This document shows, piece after piece, positions 1-5,632 of a DNA stretch of 5,632 nucleotides. The DNA is taken from the NCBI GenBank assembly GCA_023301405.1, contig JALZUX010000569.1, positions 1 to 5,632 on the forward strand, written 5' to 3'. The position numbers and the translations under genes are program-made. Every line of letters starts with the position of its first letter. The first letter of the stretch is position 1. Source of the DNA: Granulosicoccaceae bacterium. Its GTDB lineage: Bacteria > Pseudomonadota > Gammaproteobacteria > Granulosicoccales > Granulosicoccaceae. The notes beneath the pieces were generated by a model. The model was not told where the DNA came from and ran no database searches. It saw only the letters and a program-made list of their open reading frames with translations.

Positions 1-70
1 GGTGCTGACCACTGTGTGATGATTTCTATCAATTGAGCTACCATGAGGCAACTTTCGACAACCAGATCAC

Positions 71-1372
71 ATGAATTATCAGTCAGAACCCCGTGTTCAG
101 TCTCGCTTGCTGCGTGCTTTTGTACTTCAGCTTGCGCTAATAAGTTTTGCAACCGTTGCAGGCGTTACTGTTGCCAGCCTGGTTGCAGAAAAAATTCTGG
201 TCAAGCAAGCTCTCACTGGCGAGGCGGACTACTTTTGGCAACAACGCTCTTTGAACCCGAATTTTCAGGTCCCAAACACACTAAATTTGATGGGCTACCT
301 GGAAAGTGATAGTGACCATAAAATACCCACAGAACTACAAAACCTGCCATTGGGACAGCAACGGGTAAATGTTAAAGGAGACGACTTAATCGCCTTTGTC
401 GATAAAAACAACGACGAGATTCTGATTTTACTTTTTCAGGACGAAACAGTATCAAACTTGGGGTTGTTGTTCGGCGTAGTGCCATTAACGCTGGTGCTAC
501 TGGTGATGTACGCATTTGCCTATCTGACTTATGTGTTGTCAAAAAGAGCAGTCTCTCCGATTGCGAAACTTGCTGACACCATAGAACGGTTCGATTTCAA
601 TAAACGTGATGTGACAGAGCTTGATCTCAATGCGTTTACCGGGCCGCACAGCTCAGAAACACTTGTTCTGGCAGATGCACTGCAACATTTCATCGTGCGC
701 ACCAATGAACTCATTGAACGTGAACGCAATTTTGCACGCTATGCATCGCACGAGTTACGCACACCTCTGGCAGTCATCGACGGCTCTGTTTCATCTTTGG
801 CACTTCTTGAAATAGAGGGCGCACCGGCACGCGCACTGGCACGCATTGAACGAGCAAGTAAGCACATGCTCGGTATGATCAGCACTTTGCTATTGCTAGC
901 TCGTGATACCGCGAAAGACGATGCCACAAAAAAAGTAAGCGTCAATCATATCGTTGATGATCTTATCACCGAACTCTATGACTCAATACCCATGCAGGAA
1001 ATTTCAATTCAAACGCAGCACACTGGCGAGCTCAGTGTTTATTCAGCTGAGGCGACAATTAGAATTGTTGTTGGCAATATTTTGAGAAATGCGTGCTTAT
1101 ATACAAAAACCGGCACGGTAGATATCACCTGTTCCAATTCGCATATCACAATCGCAGACAACGGCCCCGGCTTAAGCCCAATTCAACAGCGGCGCATCTT
1201 TGAACCGTTTTATCGTATCGACGACAGCCGCAACACTAATGGATCAGGGCTAGGCCTTGCACTGGTTAAAACAACCTGTGATAGCTACGGATGGTCAGTT
1301 GAGGTAAAAAGTGAAGTGAACAAAGGCTCACGATTCACGATCAGATTCGGAAATTCGATAACCCGAACCTGA
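71..1372 (+). CDS. Transmembrane sensor histidine kinase
   Basis: Inner-membrane two-component sensor of 433 residues that should autophosphorylate on His and pass the phosphate to a response regulator. It has a first membrane segment at about residues 14-38, a short periplasmic domain at about 40-128, a second membrane segment at about 129-154 and a divergent HAMP-like linker at about 155-217. The HisKA box FARYASHELRTPL carries phospho-acceptor His227. The ATPase domain shows the N box (N336, N340), G1 box DNGPG (363-367), F box FEPFYR (377-382) and G2 box GSGLGLAL (391-398), so it looks catalytically complete. The periplasmic part, with its late IPTELQNLPLGQQRV stretch, resembles a recurrent proteobacterial sensor type whose ligand I cannot name. 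ATG 71 is the only plausible start: an in-frame stop lies at 44-46 and later Met codons lose the first membrane segment. No good Shine-Dalgarno is visible. The regulator at 1328-2032 is the likely partner (inference from adjacency). Confidence 0.95.
   Translation: MNYQSEPRVQSRLLRAFVLQLALISFATVAGVTVASLVAEKILVKQALTGEADYFWQQRSLNPNFQVPNTLNLMGYLESDSDHKIPTELQNLPLGQQRVNVKGDDLIAFVDKNNDEILILLFQDETVSNLGLLFGVVPLTLVLLVMYAFAYLTYVLSKRAVSPIAKLADTIERFDFNKRDVTELDLNAFTGPHSSETLVLADALQHFIVRTNELIERERNFARYASHELRTPLAVIDGSVSSLALLEIEGAPARALARIERASKHMLGMISTLLLLARDTAKDDATKKVSVNHIVDDLITELYDSIPMQEISIQTQHTGELSVYSAEATIRIVVGNILRNACLYTKTGTVDITCSNSHITIADNGPGLSPIQQRRIFEPFYRIDDSRNTNGSGLGLALVKTTCDSYGWSVEVKSEVNKGSRFTIRFGNSITRT
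1328..1372. other. Convergent 45-bp coding overlap of kinase and regulator genes
   Basis: The last 14 codons plus stop of both genes occupy the same 45 bp on opposite strands. On the plus strand the region encodes the kinase tail GSRFTIRFGNSITRT (from about residue 420) and TGA at 1370-1372. On the minus strand it encodes regulator residues 221-234, including the GSGYR turn of the DNA-binding wing, and TGA at 1330-1328. There is no room for an ordinary terminator between the genes, so each mRNA probably runs antisense into the other. The overlap is seen directly; the transcriptional consequence is inference. Confidence 0.93.
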
Positions 1373-2032
1373 TACGGTATGCAGCAACGACACACTAAAA
1401 GGCTTGTCTACCGCTTTACGTAGTTTATAAATCTGACTGCGCAACGTATCACTGGCAGGCGGGTCATCGCCCCACAACTCAGATTCAATTTCGTGCCGGG
1501 TAACTACGTTGGGCATACGCTTTAAAAGCACACTGAGTATTTGAAAACCAGCCGGGGTTAACGAGAGCAATTGACCACCGCGCCGCACTTCATGCGTACC
1601 TGTATCAAGCACAAGATCAGCTACCGTAAAGACTTCTGCCGTCAGGGTTCTGTGATGGCGACGACTCAGTGATTGAACTCTTGCTACAAGCTCAGGCAAA
1701 TCGAAAGGCTTAACAACGTAGTCGTCTGCACCGGACTCGAACCCCCTTAGTTTATCGCCAAGTTCATCCCTGGCAGTCATCATGATGACCGGGGTGTTGT
1801 TATGATCATGCTCCCGAATCTCGGCACATAACTCATAGCCGTTTATCCCCGGAAGCATGACATCCAATACAATCACATCGAATCGATTTTGTCGTGCGAG
1901 ATGCAAGCCAGTCATACCATCGGCCGCATAATCAACGGTTGCACCCATTGACTCCAAAAAATCTGTAACAGTTTCCGCCAAATCCTGATGATCTTCGACC
2001 AGTAAAATGCGTAACTTTTCGAGTGGTTGCAT
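1328..2032 (-). CDS. OmpR/PhoB-family response regulator
   Basis: DNA-binding response regulator of 234 residues. The receiver domain (about 8-120) has the acidic pocket E13-D14, phospho-acceptor Asp57 in VIVLDVMLPG, Thr86 and Lys108 in VKPF, all canonical. The C-terminal winged helix (about 134-230) contains LSLTPAGFQIL, VVTRHEIESELWG, the recognition-helix stretch DTLRSQIYKLRKAVD and the final hairpin LHTVSGSGYRI, which places it in the OmpR/PhoB class. The reading frame extends upstream to a TTG at 2086, but I prefer ATG 2032 because the receiver starts a few residues later (MQPLEKLRILLVEDH) and the extra 18 residues look like untranslated sequence. The Shine-Dalgarno is weak. The gene faces the kinase at 71-1372 and overlaps its 3' end by 45 bp. 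It is probably the kinase's partner and a cytoplasmic transcription factor; the target genes cannot be told from this window. Confidence 0.95.
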   Translation of the reverse strand: MQPLEKLRILLVEDHQDLAETVTDFLESMGATVDYAADGMTGLHLARQNRFDVIVLDVMLPGINGYELCAEIREHDHNNTPVIMMTARDELGDKLRGFESGADDYVVKPFDLPELVARVQSLSRRHHRTLTAEVFTVADLVLDTGTHEVRRGGQLLSLTPAGFQILSVLLKRMPNVVTRHEIESELWGDDPPASDTLRSQIYKLRKAVDKPFSVSLLHTVSGSGYRISESDRES

Positions 2033-2151
2033 TATCTGTTGTCTATTTCTTTTCCATGAGAGCAGACTACCTGATTTTAATTTCAAGTAAAAATAATTTA
2101 ACCCGCTACCAGGCTCAGAACGCTACATTTAAAAGCTAGCTTTAGATCCGC
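2033..2151 (-). promoter_or_regulatory. Leader/possible promoter region of the response regulator
   Basis: This 119-bp gap separates the HIT gene stop from the regulator start. Its promoter-proximal half is AT-rich on the minus strand, with a TAAAAT -10-like hexamer at 2079-2074 about 41 nt before ATG 2032. No convincing -35 hexamer stands at the right distance; GTTAAA about 17 nt upstream is the best I see. A separate promoter for the regulator is therefore plausible but unproven, and readthrough from the HIT gene is the alternative. Confidence 0.25.
2132..2143. repeat. 12-bp perfect palindrome
   Basis: AAAGCTAGCTTT is a perfect inverted repeat with no spacer, lying 9 bp beyond the HIT gene stop and about 100 bp before the regulator start. 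As RNA it could fold only with a 4-bp stem around a 4-nt loop, too weak for a standard intrinsic terminator. It could be a dimeric protein operator or chance. It is seen directly; function is unknown. Confidence 0.3.
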
Positions 2152-2580
2152 CTAGCAGGACAACTTGGTCAGAGCGGCACGAAGCTTTGCTGCGTTTTCT
2201 GAAATTACTGTAGAGTCTTCCATGTTCCCAGGCGGCCTGAGCTTATCACCGTCCTGTCGCGGCAACACATGAAAGTGCAAATGGAAAACCTCTTGCCCAC
2301 TTGCTACCTCGTTGAATTGTTGCAACGTAATGCCTTGAGCATTAAAGGCCACAAGCGCGGCGTGACTGATTTTTTGCACCGAGGCAAGACAAGCTGCCAA
2401 TTGAGCCGGCGAGGCATCAAGCATATTGCGGGCTGGTGTTTTTGGAATGACTAATACGTGCCCGTCAATACGCGGCATGATGTCCATTATCACTAGTGTT
2501 TCTTGGTCTTCAAATACTTTTTCCGCAGGAATCTCACCACGCAGAATTTTAGCAAATATATTGTCGTCCTGGTATTTCAC
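2152..2580 (-). CDS. HIT (histidine triad) family protein
   Basis: Cytoplasmic nucleotide-binding hydrolase/transferase of 142 residues, the usual length for bacterial Hint/HIT proteins, which cleave nucleoside phosphoramidates or dinucleoside polyphosphates. The N-terminus DDNIFAKILRGEIPA is typical of the family; DIMPRIDGHVLVIPK (about 33-47) forms the nucleotide-binding sheet. The signature is HLHFHVLPR with H100, H102 and H104; by family analogy H102 is the nucleophile. It is preceded by N90 and SGQ (94-96), a slight variant of the common NNG..AGQ context. The start is GTG at 2580: an in-frame TGA lies just upstream with no ATG between, and a GAAGAG Shine-Dalgarno-like run sits 9 nt before it. 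The gene lies 120 bp downstream of the EAL gene and 119 bp upstream of the regulator on the same strand. The physiological substrate cannot be read from sequence. Confidence 0.95.
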   Translation of the reverse strand: MKYQDDNIFAKILRGEIPAEKVFEDQETLVIMDIMPRIDGHVLVIPKTPARNMLDASPAQLAACLASVQKISHAALVAFNAQGITLQQFNEVASGQEVFHLHFHVLPRQDGDKLRPPGNMEDSTVISENAAKLRAALTKLSC

Positions 2581-2700
2581 AGTATTTTTCTCTTCTAGAA
2601 TTCAGCACGACCTTACTACAGCTGACAGCCCGGCGATAGCATATGCAACGGGCTAAGCCGTCACATGGAGCCCATCAAGCGGCATGCGAAACATTTTTGT

Positions 2701-4677
2701 TCAGTGAAACCGAGCAGATCCAGCGGCGTCATCACCACCCATCTGCGACGGTGCGGCCCAACCAAGATCACCTTTCACTCGATCACAAACCTGATTCTCC
2801 CACGCCGGATCAAAACCCGCTACTGCCTTACTGAGGCTGTGCCCCTGAATCAGTCCAACACCGATATCATTCACTAATTCATGCAAACTTAATTTACTGT
2901 GGATATCAACGCCTTCAAGAATAACGGCGGTTCCCTGTGCTCTCTGGCTTTCAATTAGATAGCGAATCAAGGTGTCTGCCATACGCGTATCAAACGATAG
3001 TATGTCGCGATCAATTTTCACGTAATGAGGCTTCAGGCTATCGAGTCTCGACAATGAAGCGTTACCCACTCCGAAGTCATCTATCGCAAATTTTACTCCA
3101 GTCAATTGCCCTAACTGTCGTACTACATCGCGATACTCTTCTAACTGCTGCCGACCTTCAATTTGAAATTCCGGTGAGACCACGGTCTTTTCAGACACTT
3201 CCATAATAAGGTTGTGCCCGCTCAATGGAGCGCTTCGACCTAGCACTTCATAAAGCAACTCACGATAGGCCGCTGATCGAAGCGTTGCAGGGTAGACGTT
3301 TAACGACAACGGCTTAATAAACCCGCCTATAGCGTCAGAGTCCAGCAACTGATCTGTATAGGCGCTTATAGTGGTCTCAAGTAAAGTAGAGTCGACCTCT
3401 GATTGAAACCCCATACCCCATAGTGTTGCCGCATTAAAAATGTCTACCGGTGCGGCACTGGAATCACGATGCTCCCTGGCAAGCGCTTCATAGGCAAAAA
3501 TATCCACATCCTGCTTGTTGCGGTCAAATCGGAACATCGGTTCGAAGTGAACGTTTAATCCACTCAGTTGGTTTCTGAATATACGACGACGATCTTCATA
3601 CATATCGGTACTTACGAACCGATACTTTTGCTTTAATGCATCATAAACTTTGGCCTTAAGTTTTTCGAAAGACTCAAAATTGGCCCATGCCAACGCATCA
3701 TGAAGCGTATTTATAACTGTACTCAGCACCTCCGTTAAAGGAAAGCGGGTAAAGCCATCACGTACCGCTACAAATACACCACAGTTGGGCAATCTATCAT
3801 TGGCAATCACCATACACTCAACCGGACTGCCGCCCAACGGTGCCAGTTGTGGCAGAAAATTTTGCAGACGCAAAGAAGTTTTACTAGCCTCGCTTGAAAA
3901 ACCAGCCAGCGCCTCTTCTAGTACTCCATGAACAACGTTTGCCGGGCAGTCATGTAGTGCTTTGTTTGAATCTGCTTCGTATAAATGCAACTCGCCCTTC
4001 TTACTGCGAAAATAGCAGTAAACCATTTCTGCGCCCAACACTTGCCTAAGAGCCTCAGAAAACAAATTCAAATTACGTCGGCGGTTGCTCATTCGCATTA
4101 CCTGCATGCGTGCAATAAGCTGCTCGACAAAATCATCATACGCACTCATGTGACAAGGCAAAGGGTCAACGGATTCTGCTATTTGCGAAACACCTGCCAC
4201 CCGATCCATTAAGCGTTGCGTCGGGCTAACGGCTGGGTTTTTGCGATTTAGAAACTCAGTCACTCGTACCAGTACCTCATCGACGTTTTCTTCTGCTAGC
4301 TCCTCTGATTGTGATGAAGCCGCTCTCAGTGGAGTCAGGATGGCAAGACTTGATTGCTCAAAATCTACAGCGTCACCGACTATTACCGGTATCACCAATG
4401 CATCACCTGACATCGCTCTGCGTAATGCAATGAATGCTGCTTGCGATGCGCCTGCGAGTTGCAGGTGTTGTTGATCAATCAGAAAAATAAACAGGTTAGC
4501 TCGACTGTCGTCAGCGACAGGAACTTGTGCAACACTTTGGAAGCTAGTTGAGCCCAGTAAACCCAGAGACATCATCTTGTTCAACACAGGCTCAACAAAC
4601 CGACGGTCAACAATACTGTCCCCGGACCCAAAGATAACTGCATTTGCACACTGCGATAAAACCGGGGATTCAACCAT
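2701..4677 (-). CDS. TIR-like / GAF-like / EAL protein, predicted c-di-GMP phosphodiesterase
   Basis: A 658-residue soluble protein with no membrane segment, predicted to hydrolyse cyclic di-GMP to pGpG. The EAL domain spans about 371-625. It keeps the residues needed for metal and substrate binding: E397 in EALAR, N460 in LSLNVYP, E493 in IMEVSE, D533 and D534 in DDFG, K554 in YVKID, E588 in LEGV and Q611 in QGHS; no GGDEF domain is present. The middle (about 200-335) has the alternating helix and strand pattern of a GAF-like sensor, followed by a helical linker (about 335-370); this call is tentative. Residues 10-145 resemble a TIR fold: first strand NAVIFG, helix DRRFVEPVLNKMMSLGLL, strand NLFIFLI, strand VIPVIVGD, a DFEQSSLAILTPL stretch and a closing helix. 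The helix that normally carries the NADase glutamate has none (no Glu in 68-92), suggesting a binding or signalling role. ATG 4677 has a weak GAGA ribosome site about 5 nt upstream. The gene is divergent from the dehydrogenase at 5151. Confidence 0.9.
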   Translation of the reverse strand: MVESPVLSQCANAVIFGSGDSIVDRRFVEPVLNKMMSLGLLGSTSFQSVAQVPVADDSRANLFIFLIDQQHLQLAGASQAAFIALRRAMSGDALVIPVIVGDAVDFEQSSLAILTPLRAASSQSEELAEENVDEVLVRVTEFLNRKNPAVSPTQRLMDRVAGVSQIAESVDPLPCHMSAYDDFVEQLIARMQVMRMSNRRRNLNLFSEALRQVLGAEMVYCYFRSKKGELHLYEADSNKALHDCPANVVHGVLEEALAGFSSEASKTSLRLQNFLPQLAPLGGSPVECMVIANDRLPNCGVFVAVRDGFTRFPLTEVLSTVINTLHDALAWANFESFEKLKAKVYDALKQKYRFVSTDMYEDRRRIFRNQLSGLNVHFEPMFRFDRNKQDVDIFAYEALAREHRDSSAAPVDIFNAATLWGMGFQSEVDSTLLETTISAYTDQLLDSDAIGGFIKPLSLNVYPATLRSAAYRELLYEVLGRSAPLSGHNLIMEVSEKTVVSPEFQIEGRQQLEEYRDVVRQLGQLTGVKFAIDDFGVGNASLSRLDSLKPHYVKIDRDILSFDTRMADTLIRYLIESQRAQGTAVILEGVDIHSKLSLHELVNDIGVGLIQGHSLSKAVAGFDPAWENQVCDRVKGDLGWAAPSQMGGDDAAGSARFH

Positions 4678-4793
4678 TTTTCTCTACAACCCAATAAACT
4701 ATTTTTATTATTATTTTAAGCGCTTGAATCTAAAGTGCAGATTCACAATTTCGCATCGAGAACATATTTGTATCATATTCGGAACATTGAACG

Positions 4794-4847
4794 CACTTAC
4801 GCTTACGCCCCACACTTAAAGTAAATACTCACAATGATGTGTAAGTG
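4794..4847. repeat. Inverted repeat CACTTAC...GTAAGTG in the divergent intergenic region
   Basis: CACTTAC at 4794-4800 is the reverse complement of GTAAGTG at 4841-4847, separated by 40 bp. Related copies lie between: a second CTTACG immediately follows the left arm, and CACACTTA stands at 4811-4818. The cluster could be a set of operator half-sites serving the divergent genes, but arms this short also arise by chance in AT-rich DNA. Confidence 0.25.
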
Positions 4848-5141
4848 AAAGATAACTATTGATTTCTGCATTTAATATTTAATATTACATATCGGTAAAT
4901 CTCCACATATTTGAGTGCACCAAAATTGATACAACTAACGCTTTATTTTCAATGATTTAGATAAACTCTAAAAAAAGCGCCCTGTCATTTTTCTATTAAT
5001 GGCATTAATTCGAATCAAAGGAAGAATTCCTGTCGCCACTTAAAATTACCGCCCACTGACACATCCGCCGTAAACAATTGCCCCTTTTGACGATCATCCT
5101 CATACTAAACGCCAGCCTAATCAACGACAGATAACCGAAAC

Positions 5142-5145
5142 AGGA
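5142..5145 (+). promoter_or_regulatory. Ribosome binding site deciding a GTG start
   Basis: AGGA lies 5 nt before GTG 5151. The in-frame TAA at 5118-5120 excludes any start further upstream, and no ATG lies between, so this site supports GTG 5151 as the true start of the dehydrogenase. Confidence 0.65.
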
Positions 5146-5150
5146 CACCT

Positions 5151-5632
5151 GTGACCAAACGCTCTTTTAAAGTTGCTGTTTTCGATGGAGATGGGATCGG
5201 CCCGGAAATCATGGCCCCTACCCTTACACTGCTGAATCAAGCCACCCGAAACAGCGATACTTTTTCGCTGGAGTACACACATCTGCACGCTGGCGCCAAT
5301 TACTATGCGAAAACCGGCGAATCACTACCCGCCGACTCTATCGCTGCAGCACGAGCAAGTGATGCCATATTACTCTCGGCAATGGGACTGCCACATATTC
5401 GCAAACCCGACGGCACCGAGATTGTTCCGCAAATAGATTTGCGAATTGAACTCGGCCTGTTTGCCGGCGTGCGCCCGGTATTCACCTTCAAAGGCGGCCC
5501 GCAAGTCCTATCCGATGAAAGAGCCGCCACTCTGGATTTTGTACTAGTAAGAGAATCTATCGAAGGTCTATTCGCACACAAAGACGAAGGGCAGGTAGTC
5601 GACAATGAATACGCCACTGAAACCTTGCGCAT
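5151..5632 (+). CDS. Isocitrate/isopropylmalate dehydrogenase family protein, 5' part
   Basis: The first 160 codons of an NAD(P)-dependent beta-decarboxylating dehydrogenase, running off the window (full members are about 350 residues). The frame starts at GTG 5151. The N-terminal strand-turn VAVFDGDGIGPEI (residues 8-20), DAILLSAMGLP (71-81), the substrate-binding stretch LRIELGLFAGVRP with R98 and R108, and VLVRESIEGLF with R134 match the family that includes LeuB, isocitrate, homoisocitrate, tartrate and D-malate dehydrogenases. The three arginines that hold the malate moiety are thus present. The RESIEGLF segment differs from LeuB (RELTGGIY) and isocitrate dehydrogenase (RENTEDIY) and has Phe141 where the catalytic Tyr is expected, so the substrate is uncertain and leuB is not assigned. 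The catalytic Lys and Asp residues and the cofactor site lie beyond the window. It is divergent from the EAL gene, and no leuCD-like neighbour is visible. Confidence 0.92.
   Translation, partial: MTKRSFKVAVFDGDGIGPEIMAPTLTLLNQATRNSDTFSLEYTHLHAGANYYAKTGESLPADSIAAARASDAILLSAMGLPHIRKPDGTEIVPQIDLRIELGLFAGVRPVFTFKGGPQVLSDERAATLDFVLVRESIEGLFAHKDEGQVVDNEYATETLR

Larger units (their letters stand above)
4678..5150. promoter_or_regulatory. 473-bp AT-rich divergent intergenic region
   Basis: This region lies between the start of the EAL gene (minus strand) and the start of the dehydrogenase (plus strand), so both promoters are expected here. It is visibly more AT-rich than the flanking genes and has no credible open reading frame; the longest candidates are peptides of about 14 residues without a ribosome site. 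Elements seen: a TATGAT -10-like hexamer on the minus strand at 4777-4772 without a good -35; TTGATT at 4859-4864 with TATTAC 18 nt later on the plus strand; the tandem run TTTAATATTTAATATT near 4871-4886; the 8-bp palindrome AAGCGCTT near 4718-4725; and the CACTTAC/GTAAGTG pair listed separately. None is strong enough to assign a transcription start. Confidence 0.5.

Noticed and set aside
5..32. Possible kinase promoter CTGACC at 5-10 and TATCAA at 27-32, 16-bp spacing
   Set aside because: Each hexamer matches the consensus at only about four of six positions, and the upstream context is cut by the window edge.
1..44. Possible edge genes: a plus-strand tail ending in TGA at 34-36, or a minus-strand start at ATG 44 reading MVAQLIEIITQWSA out of the window
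   Set aside because: Only 11-14 codons are visible for either, with no ribosome site and no recognisable motif; either could be real but neither can be supported.
43..309. 88-residue plus-strand reading frame starting at ATG 43 before the kinase
   Set aside because: It lies out of frame inside the kinase gene, and its Cys-rich, low-complexity translation resembles no protein; the kinase frame explains this DNA.
2033..2086. N-terminal extension of the response regulator from TTG 2086
   Set aside because: The added 18 residues have no receiver homology and ATG 2032 gives the usual N-terminus.
2647..2660. Possible terminator ACGGGCTAAGCCGT downstream of the EAL gene
   Set aside because: The symmetrical arms leave almost no loop or pair only four bases, and no T-run follows on the minus strand.
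2643..2877. Plus-strand frames of 63 and 70 residues over the 3' end of the EAL gene
   Set aside because: They are antisense shadows, with no ribosome site or recognisable domain.
4999..5043. 14-residue plus-strand peptide frame MALIRIKGRIPVAT as a possible leader peptide for the dehydrogenase
   Set aside because: No ribosome site, no run of leucine or other regulatory codons and no attenuator-like hairpin follow it.
5303..5632. Minus-strand 109-residue frame at the right edge
   Set aside because: It is antisense to the clearly recognisable dehydrogenase coding frame and shows no motif of its own.

Overview
The window reads as chromosomal DNA of a gammaproteobacterium-like, Gram-negative, mesophilic bacterium. 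This is inferred from protein style (transmembrane histidine kinase with OmpR-type regulator, EAL phosphodiesterase, proteobacterial-looking HIT protein), moderate GC genes and AT-rich spacers; no marker gene fixes the genus. I see no mobile element, tRNA, rRNA or CRISPR array.

Layout: (1) 71-1372, plus strand: a complete sensor histidine kinase. (2) 1328-2032, minus strand: a complete OmpR/PhoB-type response regulator whose 3' end overlaps the kinase 3' end by 45 bp, tail to tail. (3) 2152-2580, minus: a histidine-triad (HIT) nucleotide-binding hydrolase with a GTG start. (4) 2701-4677, minus: a 658-residue protein with a TIR-like N-terminal domain, a GAF-like middle and a C-terminal EAL domain that keeps all the expected catalytic residues, so probably a c-di-GMP phosphodiesterase. 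(5) 4678-5150: a 473-bp AT-rich divergent intergenic region. (6) 5151 to the window end, plus: the first 160 codons of an isocitrate/isopropylmalate dehydrogenase family enzyme, cut by the window edge.

The kinase and regulator are probably a cognate pair in an unusual convergent arrangement rather than an operon. The EAL gene, HIT gene and regulator are co-directional with gaps of about 120 bp, so they may or may not be cotranscribed. The dehydrogenase is divergent from the EAL gene and seems functionally unrelated.

The most interesting items are the TIR-like/EAL architecture, in which the TIR-like part lacks the glutamate used by TIR NADases; the 45-bp convergent overlap inside a two-component pair; and the dehydrogenase, which appears to have Phe where isopropylmalate dehydrogenase has its catalytic Tyr.
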